The notes under the pieces are model-generated. The model was not told where the DNA came from and ran no database searches. It was given only the letters and a program-made list of their open reading frames with translations. A stretch of DNA of 64,000 nt, from contig NZ_OY782495.1 in the NCBI RefSeq assembly GCF_963677715.1, positions 310,001 to 374,000 of the forward strand. Direction: 5' to 3'. How positions within the stretch are numbered: the stretch's first letter is position 1; each line of letters opens with the position of its first letter. This document shows, piece by piece, positions 17,372 to 27,507 of this stretch. Made by a program: the position numbers and the translations under genes. The stretch is from an uncultured Bacteroides sp. Its GTDB lineage: Bacteria > Bacteroidota > Bacteroidia > Bacteroidales > Bacteroidaceae.

Positions 17372-18852
17372 TGATTCGGAAAGATAGACATCACAATAAT
17401 TTGTCTAATATCATTGATTATTTAATAAGTAAAGGATGGATTTATATAGTTTTGATCTTTGCATTATATCAATTCTATTTATCAGTTATTACAAGAAGTA
17501 TATATACGTCAATGGCTTTTGCCATTCTTCCTTTCGCAATCTTCATATTTTTAAATATATCTATTTATGTAGAAAAAGCAATATATGCATTATTCATTTC
17601 TCAGTTCATACTTCTGATAGCTGCTGGTTTTTTTGATTTCCCATTAGGAATCTATAACTTAGTATTTTCACTCTTTATAATTTCACTTCTTATCATTTAT
17701 CATATATACAAAAAGCCATATTGGAAAAACAGCTATAATGGCATGCTCTTATTATATTCAATATGGGCCTTATTTTGTGTATTGGAATTAGGAAATCCCA
17801 ATAATGTGCAAGCAGCTTGGAATATATCAATCACACATTATGCTTTTTATCCCATTTTATGTGCTCTACTCGTACCTATGGCAATCAAGAAGCCCAAAGA
17901 TATGGAATGGTTATTTATTATATGGTCTATTTTCATTTTAATTGTGGCCGCCAAAGGATATTGGCAAAAAAATCATGGATTTAATGAGCATGAATACTAT
18001 TTTTTATACGACTTAGGAGGAGCAAAAACTCACCTTATCTGGTCGGGTATACGTTATTTTTCTTATTTTCCCGATGCAGCTAACTTTGGAGTACACATGG
18101 CTATGGGTACCACTGCATTTTCTATAGCTATTTTCTATGTGAAAAACATCTGGTTGAAATTTTATTATATTATAGTTGTCGCTGCTGCTATTTATGGTAT
18201 GGGCATATCCGGAACACGTGCGGCTATGGCCGTTCCATTTGGGGGATTAGCTCTGTTCATTATATTATCAAAAAACAAGAGCGGGTTTATCATTGGCACA
18301 ATAGCTATGATCAGCTTATTCTTTTTCTTTCGGTTTACTGCTATTGGAGATGGAAATCAATATATTCGTAAAATGCGTTCCGCATTTTATGCAGAGCAAG
18401 ATGCATCTTACCAAGTGCGTATGGTTAACCGAGAAAAAATGAAAGTATTAATGGCATCTAAGCCTTTTGGATACGGCATAGGATTAGGTGGCAAAGCAGA
18501 ACGTTTCCATCCCAAGGAACTTATGCCATATCCTCCCGATTCATGGTTGGTGAATGTATGGACAGATACAGGTATCGTAGGATTAAGTCTGTATTTATTG
18601 GTCAATGTCGCATTATTTGCCTGGTGTTGTTGGATTTTATTGTTTAAAATCAAAGATAAGCGGCTCAAAGGTTTATTGACAGCATGGTTATGCATGAATG
18701 CTGGTTATTTTGTATCGGCATTTGCTAATGACGTTATGCAATATCCAAATTCTATCGTCGTTTACGTTGGATTTGCTCTTTGCTTTGCCGGTACACATAT
18801 AGATAAAGCAATTGAAGATGATAAAGAGATGTCAGAAATAACAGTTAAATAA
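17371..18852 (+). CDS. O-antigen ligase/polymerase-like (Wzy) membrane protein
   Basis: A 493-residue protein with about eleven or twelve membrane helices. A large loop near the C-terminus contains PPDSWLVNVWTDTGIVGL, the pattern of the Wzy_C/O-antigen ligase family. It would join repeat units on the periplasmic side of the inner membrane. The gene overlaps the Wzc-like gene by one base, which supports joint function. Substrate is unknown. Confidence 0.82.
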   Translation: MIRKDRHHNNLSNIIDYLISKGWIYIVLIFALYQFYLSVITRSIYTSMAFAILPFAIFIFLNISIYVEKAIYALFISQFILLIAAGFFDFPLGIYNLVFSLFIISLLIIYHIYKKPYWKNSYNGMLLLYSIWALFCVLELGNPNNVQAAWNISITHYAFYPILCALLVPMAIKKPKDMEWLFIIWSIFILIVAAKGYWQKNHGFNEHEYYFLYDLGGAKTHLIWSGIRYFSYFPDAANFGVHMAMGTTAFSIAIFYVKNIWLKFYYIIVVAAAIYGMGISGTRAAMAVPFGGLALFIILSKNKSGFIIGTIAMISLFFFFRFTAIGDGNQYIRKMRSAFYAEQDASYQVRMVNREKMKVLMASKPFGYGIGLGGKAERFHPKELMPYPPDSWLVNVWTDTGIVGLSLYLLVNVALFAWCCWILLFKIKDKRLKGLLTAWLCMNAGYFVSAFANDVMQYPNSIVVYVGFALCFAGTHIDKAIEDDKEMSEITVK

Positions 18853-18884
18853 CAATCTGTTCTCATAGCATAACATAGTATAAT

Positions 18885-20048
18885 ATGGTAACTTTACTCA
18901 ATTTAATCAATCTTTTAATCTTTTATCTGCTGGCTGTATCAGTTAGTTATTTATTCATATACGCCATAGCTTCCAAATTTTATCGACGGCACAAATATCC
19001 TCACACAGAAAAATATAATCGATTTGCCGTTTTGTTTCCTGCATATAAGGAAGACAAAGTTATAGAACAATCTGTTATCTCTTTTTTGCAACAAAATTAT
19101 CCATCTGATAAATATGAAATAATTGTAATTTCCGATCAAATGGAAGATGCTACTAACGAGCTATTAAGCCAATTCCCCATACGCCTACTCAAAGCAAACT
19201 ACCAAAACAGTTCCAAAGCAAAGGCCATGGCTATGGCTATGGATGCCACAAAGGATGAAAAGTACGATATGGTCATCATTATGGATGCAGATAATACTAC
19301 AACTCCCTATTTTCTGGAAGAAATAAACTGTGCCTGTAATGCTGGTTTACAGGCCATTCAGGCACACCGTCTTGCCAAAAACACAAACACGGATATCGCT
19401 ATTCTTGATGCTGTGAGTGAAGAAATCAATAACTCCATCTTTCGTAAAGGCCATGTAGCCATGGGCTTTTCTTCAGCATTAATAGGATCGGGAATGGCTT
19501 TCGAAACCAACTGGTTCAGACGGAATGTAAAAAACATCCACACGGCAGGTGAAGACAAAGAACTGGAAGCTTTACTACTCAAACAAAATATATACGTTGA
19601 TTATCTAGACCATCTATATGTATACGATGAAAAAACGCAAAAGAAAGATTCGATGGCGCATCAACGCAGACGCTGGTTCGCAGCACAATTAGGTTCACTT
19701 AAAGCTTCCCTGCCCTATTTTCCTAAAGCTTTTATTTTAGGAAATTTTGATTATTGCGACAAAGTATTACAATGGATGATGCTTCCAAGAATTATACTTA
19801 TCTTTCTCACCGCCATATTTACACTCCTTACCAGTATTATTCATCCCGAAATGAGTATTAAATGGTGGTCACTTTCCTTTCTTTTACTCTTCACATTATG
19901 TATTGTTATACCGACACATTTATATAATCGCCAATTATTAAGAGCCTTGTTTCAAATACCGGCTTTAGCATGGATCATGTTCATTAATTTATTTAAACTG
20001 AAAGGTGTAAATAAAGAATTCATTCACACAGAACATGATCATAATTAA
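18885..20048 (+). CDS. Membrane-bound family 2 glycosyltransferase
   Basis: A 387-residue GT2 enzyme with an N-terminal membrane helix (about 5-28), a GT-A catalytic domain and two to four C-terminal helices. The metal-binding DAD is at 134-136, a GED motif follows, and HQRRRWFAAQLG matches the QxxRW product-binding motif of processive cellulose-synthase-like enzymes. It probably adds sugars to a growing chain at the inner membrane; donor and product are unknown. It is the last gene before a 460-base gap and so ends the first polysaccharide unit. Confidence 0.88.
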   Translation: MVTLLNLINLLIFYLLAVSVSYLFIYAIASKFYRRHKYPHTEKYNRFAVLFPAYKEDKVIEQSVISFLQQNYPSDKYEIIVISDQMEDATNELLSQFPIRLLKANYQNSSKAKAMAMAMDATKDEKYDMVIIMDADNTTTPYFLEEINCACNAGLQAIQAHRLAKNTNTDIAILDAVSEEINNSIFRKGHVAMGFSSALIGSGMAFETNWFRRNVKNIHTAGEDKELEALLLKQNIYVDYLDHLYVYDEKTQKKDSMAHQRRRWFAAQLGSLKASLPYFPKAFILGNFDYCDKVLQWMMLPRIILIFLTAIFTLLTSIIHPEMSIKWWSLSFLLLFTLCIVIPTHLYNRQLLRALFQIPALAWIMFINLFKLKGVNKEFIHTEHDHN

Positions 20049-20091
20049 ACTATTTCTCTCTTATTATTTATATATCAACATTAGTCTAGAA

Positions 20092-20128
20092 TAACAATAT
20101 ATGTAATTCTCTGTTACATATATTGTTA
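20092..20128. terminator. Perfect AT-rich inverted repeat behind the first polysaccharide unit
   Basis: TAACAATATATGTAA and TTACATATATTGTTA are exact reverse complements with a 7-base spacer. No T-run follows, so it is either a weak terminator/3'-end stabiliser or an operator for a dimeric DNA-binding protein. Confidence 0.45.
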
Positions 20129-20472
20129 GAGCAATAACATATTACTATGTTATGCTTCTTGTCTAAAGTAATAAAACGCATTCAAAATTTGTCTAATGAT
20201 AACAATTTATCTGACATACAAATCGAACAAAATAAGCATAAGCACAAGCGTCGATAAAAATATAGAAATGAGCCCTATGAAATCATAAAATATTTTATAT
20301 TGAATAAAATAATAAACAGCAAATCAATCAATCATTAGTGTTCTTGTCATTATGATCATTCTATTTTTATTCACAAAAAAAAAGTAACTTCTTGTCATTC
20401 CATCAATGGCATGATAATTTCAATTGAAGCTAAAGAATATAATTAAAGACACTTTTTATTTAATATTTAATG

Positions 20473-20480
20473 TATATTTG
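20473..20480 (+). promoter_or_regulatory. -7 box of the second polysaccharide transcription unit
   Basis: TATATTTG inside the same 13-mer TGTATATTTGCAA found at the first promoter. The leader to the glycosyltransferase ATG is about 25 bases. As at the first promoter, no TTTG -33 element is evident. Confidence 0.55.
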
Positions 20481-20509
20481 CAAATGAGCAAAACAACAAT
20501 ATTGAGCAT

Positions 20510-21697
20510 ATGCGAAAACTAAAAATCTGCTTTTATTGCGACAGCATATTTTCTTTCGGAGGTGTACAAAGAGTACTTGCCGTTATAGCTAAATCTCTGT
20601 CTACCAATTATGAAGTAACCATACTCACTCACGATAATCCTTCACAGGAAGATAAGTCAATGTATGGACTGGGTGAATCTGATTTAAAATTTGAATACAT
20701 TAATTATCCATCACTTCCTTTTTATGAATATCTGCCTTGCAAAACTTATAGTTTTCTGTATAAAAAGGTATTAATTCAAAATAAGATCACCTCTAAATGG
20801 TATGGATATAGTTCATTTCCCCACTCTAAGAGAAAAATATTAATTAAAAAAATAAATAATGGCAATTACGACATTGTTATAGGTGTCCATGCATTTCTCT
20901 CATTGCATTTGGCAAGTATAGTAAAATACATTAAACCCAAGGTTATTGGATGGATGCATAATTCGTACAGCGCATTTTTTGAAAACAGAGGACTGTTTTT
21001 ATGGAATCAAAAAAAACAATTTCAATATGAAATACCCCGACTTAATGCCGTTGTGGTACTGACAAAAAGTGACAGAGAATTGTACAATAAAAATATGAAT
21101 ATAGATGCAATTAGCATCTACAACCCGTTAACCTTGGCGCCAATAGGGAAAGGGAATAGTAAATTCAGAAAATTCCTGGCTATAGGAAGATTTTCTCATT
21201 TAGCAAAAGGGTTTGATATTTTAATAGAAGCATTCGCTTTATTTGCAAAACACACACCGGATTGGACACTAGATATAGTAGGCGAAGGACCCGAAGAAGA
21301 CAAATTGAGAAAGCTGATTTATAAATACGAATTAGAGAATAGAATAAACATACTTCCATTCACTAAAAATATTCAAAAGCACTATGCCTCGGCAAGTATT
21401 TTTGTGTTGAGTTCACGATGGGAGGGCTTTGGACTTGTGCTAGTGGAGGCGATGGCTCATTATCTTCCAATCATTGCATCTGACCTCCCTGTTGTTAAAG
21501 AATTACTGGGAGAGACTGATAATTGTCTCATTTTCAGAAATGAAGATGTTAACGATTTAGCAGCTAAGATGCTTTTTATTGTAAAAAGAGAAGACTTAGA
21601 TGAAATGGGAGAGAAATCTTATGCTATAGCTAAAACATTTCAGATAGATAACATTATACAACAATGGGAGAATATAATTACTGAAATTAGCAACTGA
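20510..21697 (+). CDS. Family 4 glycosyltransferase
   Basis: A 395-residue GT-B fold enzyme. The N-terminal domain starts with SFGGVQRV (glycine-rich acceptor loop) and the C-terminal domain has GRFSHLAKGFDILIEAF and the EGFGLVLVEA (E-x7-E) nucleotide-sugar motif of retaining GT4 enzymes. It is cytosolic or membrane-peripheral. It opens the second unit of the polysaccharide cluster, 17 bases before the flippase. Donor sugar unknown. Confidence 0.9.
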   Translation: MRKLKICFYCDSIFSFGGVQRVLAVIAKSLSTNYEVTILTHDNPSQEDKSMYGLGESDLKFEYINYPSLPFYEYLPCKTYSFLYKKVLIQNKITSKWYGYSSFPHSKRKILIKKINNGNYDIVIGVHAFLSLHLASIVKYIKPKVIGWMHNSYSAFFENRGLFLWNQKKQFQYEIPRLNAVVVLTKSDRELYNKNMNIDAISIYNPLTLAPIGKGNSKFRKFLAIGRFSHLAKGFDILIEAFALFAKHTPDWTLDIVGEGPEEDKLRKLIYKYELENRINILPFTKNIQKHYASASIFVLSSRWEGFGLVLVEAMAHYLPIIASDLPVVKELLGETDNCLIFRNEDVNDLAAKMLFIVKREDLDEMGEKSYAIAKTFQIDNIIQQWENIITEISN

Positions 21698-21714
21698 TTA
21701 TCATAAACATCAAC

Positions 21715-23163
21715 ATGCAATCTACAAAAAACATACTGTTTTCGGGAGTATTTTATACTGCAGTAGCCCGATATTCGGGCATAGTAATATCGCTTATAGT
21801 AACAGCCGTATTATCAAGAATGCTTTCGCCGGACGATTTTGGTGTAGTGGCAATAGCTACGGTTATTATTAGTTTCTTCAGCATTTTTACAGATATGGGA
21901 ATATCGCCTGCAATCATTCAGAATAAAAATCTCACGGAGCACGATCTTTCGGATTTGTTTTCATTTACTGCTTGGGCAGGTTGCGGCATATCAATGCTTT
22001 TTTTTCTTGCTTCATGGCCTATCGCTGCTTGGTATGGCACCCCAATATTGCGAACATTGTGTCAATTTCTGGCTATAGATCTTTTCTTTTCATCTGCTAA
22101 TATAGTACCAAATGCACTTTTCCATAAAAATAAAGAATTCAAATTCATCGCATGGAGAAGTTTTATTATTCAAATAGCTGGTGGAACGTTAGCTGTGGGG
22201 GTAGCACTAGCAGGAGGCGGACTTTATGCTTTAATTATTAATCCTATATTATCGAGCGCTCTTCTATTTGCCATTTCCATCCGTAAATATCCACAAAAAG
22301 CAAGATGGACTTGGGGGCTGGGAGCATTACGAAAAATATTCAGTTACTCAGCTTATCAATTTTTATTTAATGTAATCAATTATTTCAGCCGTAATCTTGA
22401 TAAACTATTTATAGGCAAATACATGGGAATGACTCCGCTGGGATATTATGAAAAATCTTATCGTTTAATGATGCTTCCTCTACAAAATATCACTTATGTC
22501 ATAACCCCTGTAATGCATCCGGTGCTTAGTGATTTCCAAAAAGATATCAATAAATTATCATCATCATACGAAAGGATAGTTCACCTTTTGGCTTTTATGG
22601 GCATACCACTAAGTGTCTTTTTATTTTTTAATGCAGAAGAAATTACGCTAATTATCTTTGGTAATCAATGGATGCCATCCGTACCTATATTTCGCATTTT
22701 AAGTTTATCTGTAGGAGTACAAATCATACTATCCTCTTCAGGCTCCATCTTTCAAGCATCGGGAGATACACGTAGCTTATTTGTATGCGGATTATTCTCT
22801 TCCATACTTAATGTTACAGGAATGTTAATAGGCATATTTGTTTTTGGCACGCTAGAGGCTGTCGCTACATGTATATGCATTACTTTCACTACAAATTTCT
22901 TGCAATGCTATTGGCAAATGTATCATGTTACCTTTAAACAACGTAACCTGATACGCTTTGCAAAACAACTAATATCTCCTCTTATTGTGAGTGGTATATT
23001 AGTCATAATATTGCTATTAGTAACTAACATATTTAGTGATATGAATATTTTTCTTAATCTTGCCTTGAAAGCAATCCTTTTTATCATTATATTTGGGTGT
23101 TACATACAATTTACAAATGAATATGATTTAATTGGAAAAGTCAAAAAACTGATAAAGCGATGA
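21715..23163 (+). CDS. Polysaccharide repeat-unit flippase (Wzx-like, MOP superfamily)
   Basis: A 482-residue protein with about fourteen membrane helices. The N-terminus carries the family pattern LSRMLSPDDFGVVAIATVI, and GKYMGMTPLGYYEKSYRLM is typical of PST-type transporters in the MOP superfamily. It should flip lipid-linked oligosaccharide units to the periplasmic face for the Wzy-like polymerase. It overlaps the next glycosyltransferase by four bases (ATGA). Confidence 0.92.
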   Translation: MQSTKNILFSGVFYTAVARYSGIVISLIVTAVLSRMLSPDDFGVVAIATVIISFFSIFTDMGISPAIIQNKNLTEHDLSDLFSFTAWAGCGISMLFFLASWPIAAWYGTPILRTLCQFLAIDLFFSSANIVPNALFHKNKEFKFIAWRSFIIQIAGGTLAVGVALAGGGLYALIINPILSSALLFAISIRKYPQKARWTWGLGALRKIFSYSAYQFLFNVINYFSRNLDKLFIGKYMGMTPLGYYEKSYRLMMLPLQNITYVITPVMHPVLSDFQKDINKLSSSYERIVHLLAFMGIPLSVFLFFNAEEITLIIFGNQWMPSVPIFRILSLSVGVQIILSSSGSIFQASGDTRSLFVCGLFSSILNVTGMLIGIFVFGTLEAVATCICITFTTNFLQCYWQMYHVTFKQRNLIRFAKQLISPLIVSGILVIILLLVTNIFSDMNIFLNLALKAILFIIIFGCYIQFTNEYDLIGKVKKLIKR

Positions 23164-24296
23164 AAATAGTCTACTTAATGCCCGAATTGGTAGGTGCTGG
23201 GGGCGCCGATAGAGTCATAATAGAGAAAGCCAACTATTTTGCCAAACAATTTGGTTACGAAGTATACCTTATAACCACTTATCAAAAAAACAGACCTTTT
23301 TTTTATAGGCCTGATGATGAAGTCAAATATATTGATTTGAATATAGACTTCCCGTCTCAGTATAATCATTCCATATTAAAAAGAGGGATAATATATTTCC
23401 AACTAATAAGAGAATACAAAACAAAACTAAGCAAAATATTAAATGACATTAAACCTGATTTTACAATAACAACTATAAATAGAGACATCGATGTACTGCA
23501 TTCCATAAACGATGGGAGTAAGAAAATTGCAGAAGCTCATGTTTCAAAAGATTTCGCAAGAAATTTACATCAATTCAGCAACCGGGGAATGCTATACAAA
23601 CTTATTGGTTATTTCTTAAAAAAAAGAGTATGGAAATCAATAAGAAAATTTGATGGATTAGTTGTTCTTACACATGAAGATGCGCAAAGGTGGCAAAAGA
23701 TAAAACAAGCAACCGTGATACCCAATGCACTGCCTTTTTATCCGGAACAAAGCAGTAACTGCAAAGAAAAGAAAATAATAAGTGTAGGAAGAATAGCCGA
23801 GCAAAAAGGATATGACCTGCTACTAGAAGCCTGGGAAATAGTTATTGAGAAACATCCTGACTGGAGTATATACATATATGGCGATGGAGAATTGCAGGAA
23901 GAGTTATCAAATGCTATTGATCATAAAAAATTAGATGAGTCATTTAAGATAGTAGCCCCAACAAAAAATATTATAAGTAAATACTTAGAAAGCAGTTTTT
24001 ACGTAATGAGCTCACGCTTTGAAGGTTTTGGTATGGTTCTTATTGAAGCAATGAGTTGCGGATTACCCTGTGTTTCATTCAATTGTCCAAGTGGACCATC
24101 GGAAATTATATCAGATAAAGAAGATGGGTTACTAATCGAAAATGGGAATATTGAAAAATTGGCAAACGGTATATGCTTTCTGATAGAGAATGAGCAGACT
24201 CGAATTGATTGGGGACAAAACGCCCGCAAGAACGTTAAACGTTTTCTGCCTGAAAACGTCATGTTAGAATGGAAAAGATATTTTGAATCTAAATAA
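23160..24296 (+). CDS. Family 4 glycosyltransferase
   Basis: A 378-residue GT-B enzyme with GAGGADRVI at the N-terminal loop, GRIAEQKGYDLLLEAW in the C-terminal domain and the EGFGMVLIEA (E-x7-E) motif. It is clearly paralogous to the GT4 gene at 26359, sharing the ANYFA start region, a Rossmann core and the CPxGP segment after the E-x7-E motif. This suggests a duplication in the cluster. Overlaps the flippase gene by four bases. Confidence 0.9.
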   Translation: MKIVYLMPELVGAGGADRVIIEKANYFAKQFGYEVYLITTYQKNRPFFYRPDDEVKYIDLNIDFPSQYNHSILKRGIIYFQLIREYKTKLSKILNDIKPDFTITTINRDIDVLHSINDGSKKIAEAHVSKDFARNLHQFSNRGMLYKLIGYFLKKRVWKSIRKFDGLVVLTHEDAQRWQKIKQATVIPNALPFYPEQSSNCKEKKIISVGRIAEQKGYDLLLEAWEIVIEKHPDWSIYIYGDGELQEELSNAIDHKKLDESFKIVAPTKNIISKYLESSFYVMSSRFEGFGMVLIEAMSCGLPCVSFNCPSGPSEIISDKEDGLLIENGNIEKLANGICFLIENEQTRIDWGQNARKNVKRFLPENVMLEWKRYFESK

Positions 24297-24303
24297 AATA
24301 AAC

Positions 24304-25428
24304 ATGAAAGCACTATTTCTTATATTTCATGGTTTCGAAGAATTTAATGGAATCAGCAAAAAAATACGTTATCAGGTACACGCACTAAAAGAATGCGGGG
24401 TGGACGTGCAAACATGTTATTTGACAGATGAAAAGAATCATAAATACAGGATGATAGACGATTACGTGTTACGTGATTATGGCAATGGAATAAAGGGGAA
24501 AATACTTAAGCGCATCGAATACAATAGTATTATAAAATACGTACTAAACAATAATATTACTTTCATCTACATAAGATATGTGCACAATGCAAATCCGTTT
24601 ACCATATACCTTATAAAACAATTAAAAAACACAGGAGCAAAAGTTGTTTTAGAGATTCCTACCTACCCTTATGACAGTGAATATATAGGATTGCCATTCT
24701 GTTACCAGCGCATTTTATTCATTGATAAGCTATTTCGCCGGCAATTAATCAAATATATAGATAAGGTTGTTACTTTCTCCGAACATGACACAATCTGGGG
24801 AAAACCAACAATAAAGATTTCAAACGGAATAGATTTTAGTCAGATAAAGCTCAAAGAAAACAAGAATGATGTATCAAAGGAAATACATCTTATAGGAGTA
24901 GCAACAATGCATCCATGGCATGGCTTCGATAGAGCCATTGAAGGCCTTGCCCTATATTACGCTAAAGCTCCCAAAAGGAATGTGTATTTTCACATTGTGG
25001 GATACGGAATATCAGAAGCTCTCGATGTATACAAAAGGAATGTCGTAAAGTATCATCTAGAGAATTTCGTTACATTTCATGGAGCCTTATTTGGAACAGA
25101 GTTAGATGAAATGTTTGAGAGATCGGATATAGGAATAGGAAGCTTGGCCCGGCATAGAAGTCATATTGACAAAATAAAAACTCTAAAAAACAGAGAATAT
25201 GCAGCTCGCGGAATACCTTTTATTTACTCCGAAACCGATGATGATTTTGATAAAATGCCGTATGTACTAAAAATTAAAGCCGATGAAAGTCCGGTAAACA
25301 TAGAAGAACTAATTACTTTCTATTTATCACTAAAAATGACTCCTTCAGAAATTAGAAACTCAATATTGGGACATTTATCATGGAAAGTGCAAATGCAAAA
25401 AGTATTAAATCAGACTTTTAATCCATAA
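24304..25428 (+). CDS. Divergent GT-B glycosyltransferase
   Basis: About 374 residues from the start MKALFLIFHGFEEFNGISK, chosen because the upstream Met lies inside the previous gene. The N-terminal GISKKIRYQ loop and the C-terminal MHPWHGFDRAIEGLA motif are GT4-like, but the E-x7-E motif is replaced by GIGSLARHRSHIDKIKTLKNREYAARG, as in some polysaccharide glycosyltransferases. Donor and acceptor are unknown. It lies between a GT4 and the GT-D gene in one unit. Confidence 0.78.
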   Translation: MKALFLIFHGFEEFNGISKKIRYQVHALKECGVDVQTCYLTDEKNHKYRMIDDYVLRDYGNGIKGKILKRIEYNSIIKYVLNNNITFIYIRYVHNANPFTIYLIKQLKNTGAKVVLEIPTYPYDSEYIGLPFCYQRILFIDKLFRRQLIKYIDKVVTFSEHDTIWGKPTIKISNGIDFSQIKLKENKNDVSKEIHLIGVATMHPWHGFDRAIEGLALYYAKAPKRNVYFHIVGYGISEALDVYKRNVVKYHLENFVTFHGALFGTELDEMFERSDIGIGSLARHRSHIDKIKTLKNREYAARGIPFIYSETDDDFDKMPYVLKIKADESPVNIEELITFYLSLKMTPSEIRNSILGHLSWKVQMQKVLNQTFNP

Positions 25429-25440
25429 CAAAATAGTACC

Positions 25441-26355
25441 ATGAAAGATATTAAACAAATAATCAACACACTCAAATATAAGATTAGATATGGAAGCACT
25501 GTAGAATGGTATAATCTATGGTATATCATCCTGCAGAAAAAACAAAAAGTAATCCCAATAGTTGCATCTATCGATCAAACAATTGAAAAAATAATTAAAG
25601 ATCATTGCTCTATTAGCAGATATGGTGATGGAGAGATGTTGCTTACAGAATGTAAATCGATAGGATTTCAGAAAGGGAACCCCATATTAGCCAAACGACT
25701 TATTGAAATATTAACAAGTGAAAATGAAAAGCACCTGATAGGCATATCCGACGCATTTACTAATCTCAATAGATATAACAGAAAAGCACGTCGTTTTTGG
25801 AGGACTCATTTTTATATTTACGGAAGTTTATGGGATAAATATTTATCTACTAATCATCTGTATTACAATACATTCGTTACTCGTCCCTATATGGATTTTG
25901 CCTCAAAAGAATCTTGTAAACAATGGTTTGATAGCTTAAAACAAATTTGGCATGAACGTGATATTGTCTTCATCGAAGGAGAAAAAAGCAGACTCGGAAT
26001 AGGTAATGATTTGTTCAATAATGCAAAAAGTATTCGTCGCATTTTGTGTCCCTCTCAGGATGCATTCAATAAATATGAATTAATATTAAATGAAGCATTA
26101 AAGATCGAAAAAGGAGCACTTTTTCTTATTGCTTTGGGCCCAACGGCCACTGTATTAGCCTATGATTTATTTAAAGCAGGATATCAGGCAATAGATGCCG
26201 GGCATGTAGATATAGAATACGAATGGTGGCTAATAAAAGCTAAACGGAAGATAAGACTTCCACATAAATATGTAAACGAAGCGCCTAATGGCAACAATGT
26301 CATAAATTTATTAAATGAGGAATATCAAAAGCAAATTATATCTTTAATACTTTAG
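25441..26355 (+). CDS. GT-D fold glycosyltransferase (DUF1792, SP_1767 type)
   Basis: A 304-residue protein matching the DUF1792 family. The signature SRYGDGE (Asp63, Glu65) and the later EGEKSRLGIGNDLF with the LGPTATVLAYDL nucleotide pocket are present. The pneumococcal member (dGT1/SP_1767) transfers glucose onto a glycoprotein glycan and defines the GT-D fold. Here it sits inside a polysaccharide unit, so it probably adds one sugar of the repeat. It is 3 bases from the next gene. Confidence 0.82.
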   Translation: MKDIKQIINTLKYKIRYGSTVEWYNLWYIILQKKQKVIPIVASIDQTIEKIIKDHCSISRYGDGEMLLTECKSIGFQKGNPILAKRLIEILTSENEKHLIGISDAFTNLNRYNRKARRFWRTHFYIYGSLWDKYLSTNHLYYNTFVTRPYMDFASKESCKQWFDSLKQIWHERDIVFIEGEKSRLGIGNDLFNNAKSIRRILCPSQDAFNKYELILNEALKIEKGALFLIALGPTATVLAYDLFKAGYQAIDAGHVDIEYEWWLIKAKRKIRLPHKYVNEAPNGNNVINLLNEEYQKQIISLIL

Positions 26356-26358
26356 TTT

Positions 26359-27507
26359 ATGAAAATAATGTATTATTTACCTTCACTTCATACTCCGGGG
26401 GGGTTAGAAAGAATTATAACATTCAAAGCTAATTATTTTGCTGAGAACTACAAAGACTACTCTGTTACGATTCTTACATCAGAACAGATGGATAGAAAGC
26501 CCTATTACCCTCTATCTTCTTTAATAAAGCATGTTGATTTGCATGTTGCTTTTGATGAACCTATGAGGCAATCGTTACTCATGAAATTACTAACTTATCC
26601 GTTTAAATACTATTTATTTAAAAAAAGGTTTAAACTTTTTTTAAATAATAATCCTCAAGATATAGTTATTTCCACTTTAAGAAGAGAATTGAATTTTATT
26701 ACTGAAATATCGGATAAGAGCATTAAAATAGGAGAATTCCATGTGACAAGAAATTCATATCATGCAAATGCTGCAAAAGGGTCAAACCCCCTAACTATCT
26801 TTTTCAAAAAAAGATGGAGCAACAAATTTCTTAATAACTTAAAAAAACTTGATAAGCTGATATTGCTTACACAAGAAGAAGCGAATCTTTGGCCTGAATT
26901 GACCAATAAATATGTAATTCACAATTCGCTCCCGTTTTTTCCAGAGCAGGCTTCAGATTGTTCTCATAAGCAAATTATAGCAGTAGGTAGATACACATTC
27001 CAAAAAGGATTCGATTTACTTATCAATGCATGGGGAAAAGTCTCGTACAGACATCCCGACTGGATATTACAGATTTACGGAGATGGAGAGAGAGCAGATC
27101 TGGAACAATTAATAAAATCTAATAATGTAACAAAATCATGTTTTCTGGAACATACCACACCAGATATTATTGACAAATATTGCCATAGTTCTATTTTTGT
27201 TTTAAGTTCACGTTTCGAAGGCCTTCCTATGGTTCTAGCCGAAGCAATGGCTTGCGGGCTGCCACCCGTCTCATTCACATGCCCTTGCGGGCCACGAGAT
27301 ATCATTCATGACAATGAAGACGGACTGCTTGTTGATAACGGGAATATAGAACAACTTGCTGAAAAGATATGTTATCTTATTGAGAATGATACGATACGTA
27401 AAGAAATGGGGGGAAAAGCAAGAGAAAACATAAAACGCATCAAAATAGAGAACATATCAAAGCAATGGGATGAGTTATTTAATAGCCTATTAAAACAAAA
27501 AGCATGA
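26359..27507 (+). CDS. Family 4 glycosyltransferase
   Basis: A 382-residue GT-B enzyme with TPGGLERII (N-terminal loop), GRYTFQKGFDLLINAWG and EGLPMVLAEA (E-x7-E). It is a paralogue of the GT4 gene two genes upstream. It overlaps the following GT2 gene by four bases (ATGA), indicating translational coupling. Confidence 0.9.
   Translation: MKIMYYLPSLHTPGGLERIITFKANYFAENYKDYSVTILTSEQMDRKPYYPLSSLIKHVDLHVAFDEPMRQSLLMKLLTYPFKYYLFKKRFKLFLNNNPQDIVISTLRRELNFITEISDKSIKIGEFHVTRNSYHANAAKGSNPLTIFFKKRWSNKFLNNLKKLDKLILLTQEEANLWPELTNKYVIHNSLPFFPEQASDCSHKQIIAVGRYTFQKGFDLLINAWGKVSYRHPDWILQIYGDGERADLEQLIKSNNVTKSCFLEHTTPDIIDKYCHSSIFVLSSRFEGLPMVLAEAMACGLPPVSFTCPCGPRDIIHDNEDGLLVDNGNIEQLAEKICYLIENDTIRKEMGGKARENIKRIKIENISKQWDELFNSLLKQKA

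Larger units (their letters stand above)
20049..20509. other. AT-rich gap between the two polysaccharide units
   Basis: No gene is visible in 461 bases. It contains a perfect 15-bp palindrome near its left end and a TAnnTTTG promoter near its right end, both listed separately. The rest is A/T-rich with stop codons in every frame. Confidence 0.7.

Noticed and set aside
14359-20480. Invertible promoters of the capsule type
   Set aside because: Bacteroides capsule promoters are often flanked by inverted repeats, but none was found around either polysaccharide promoter and no invertase gene is present.
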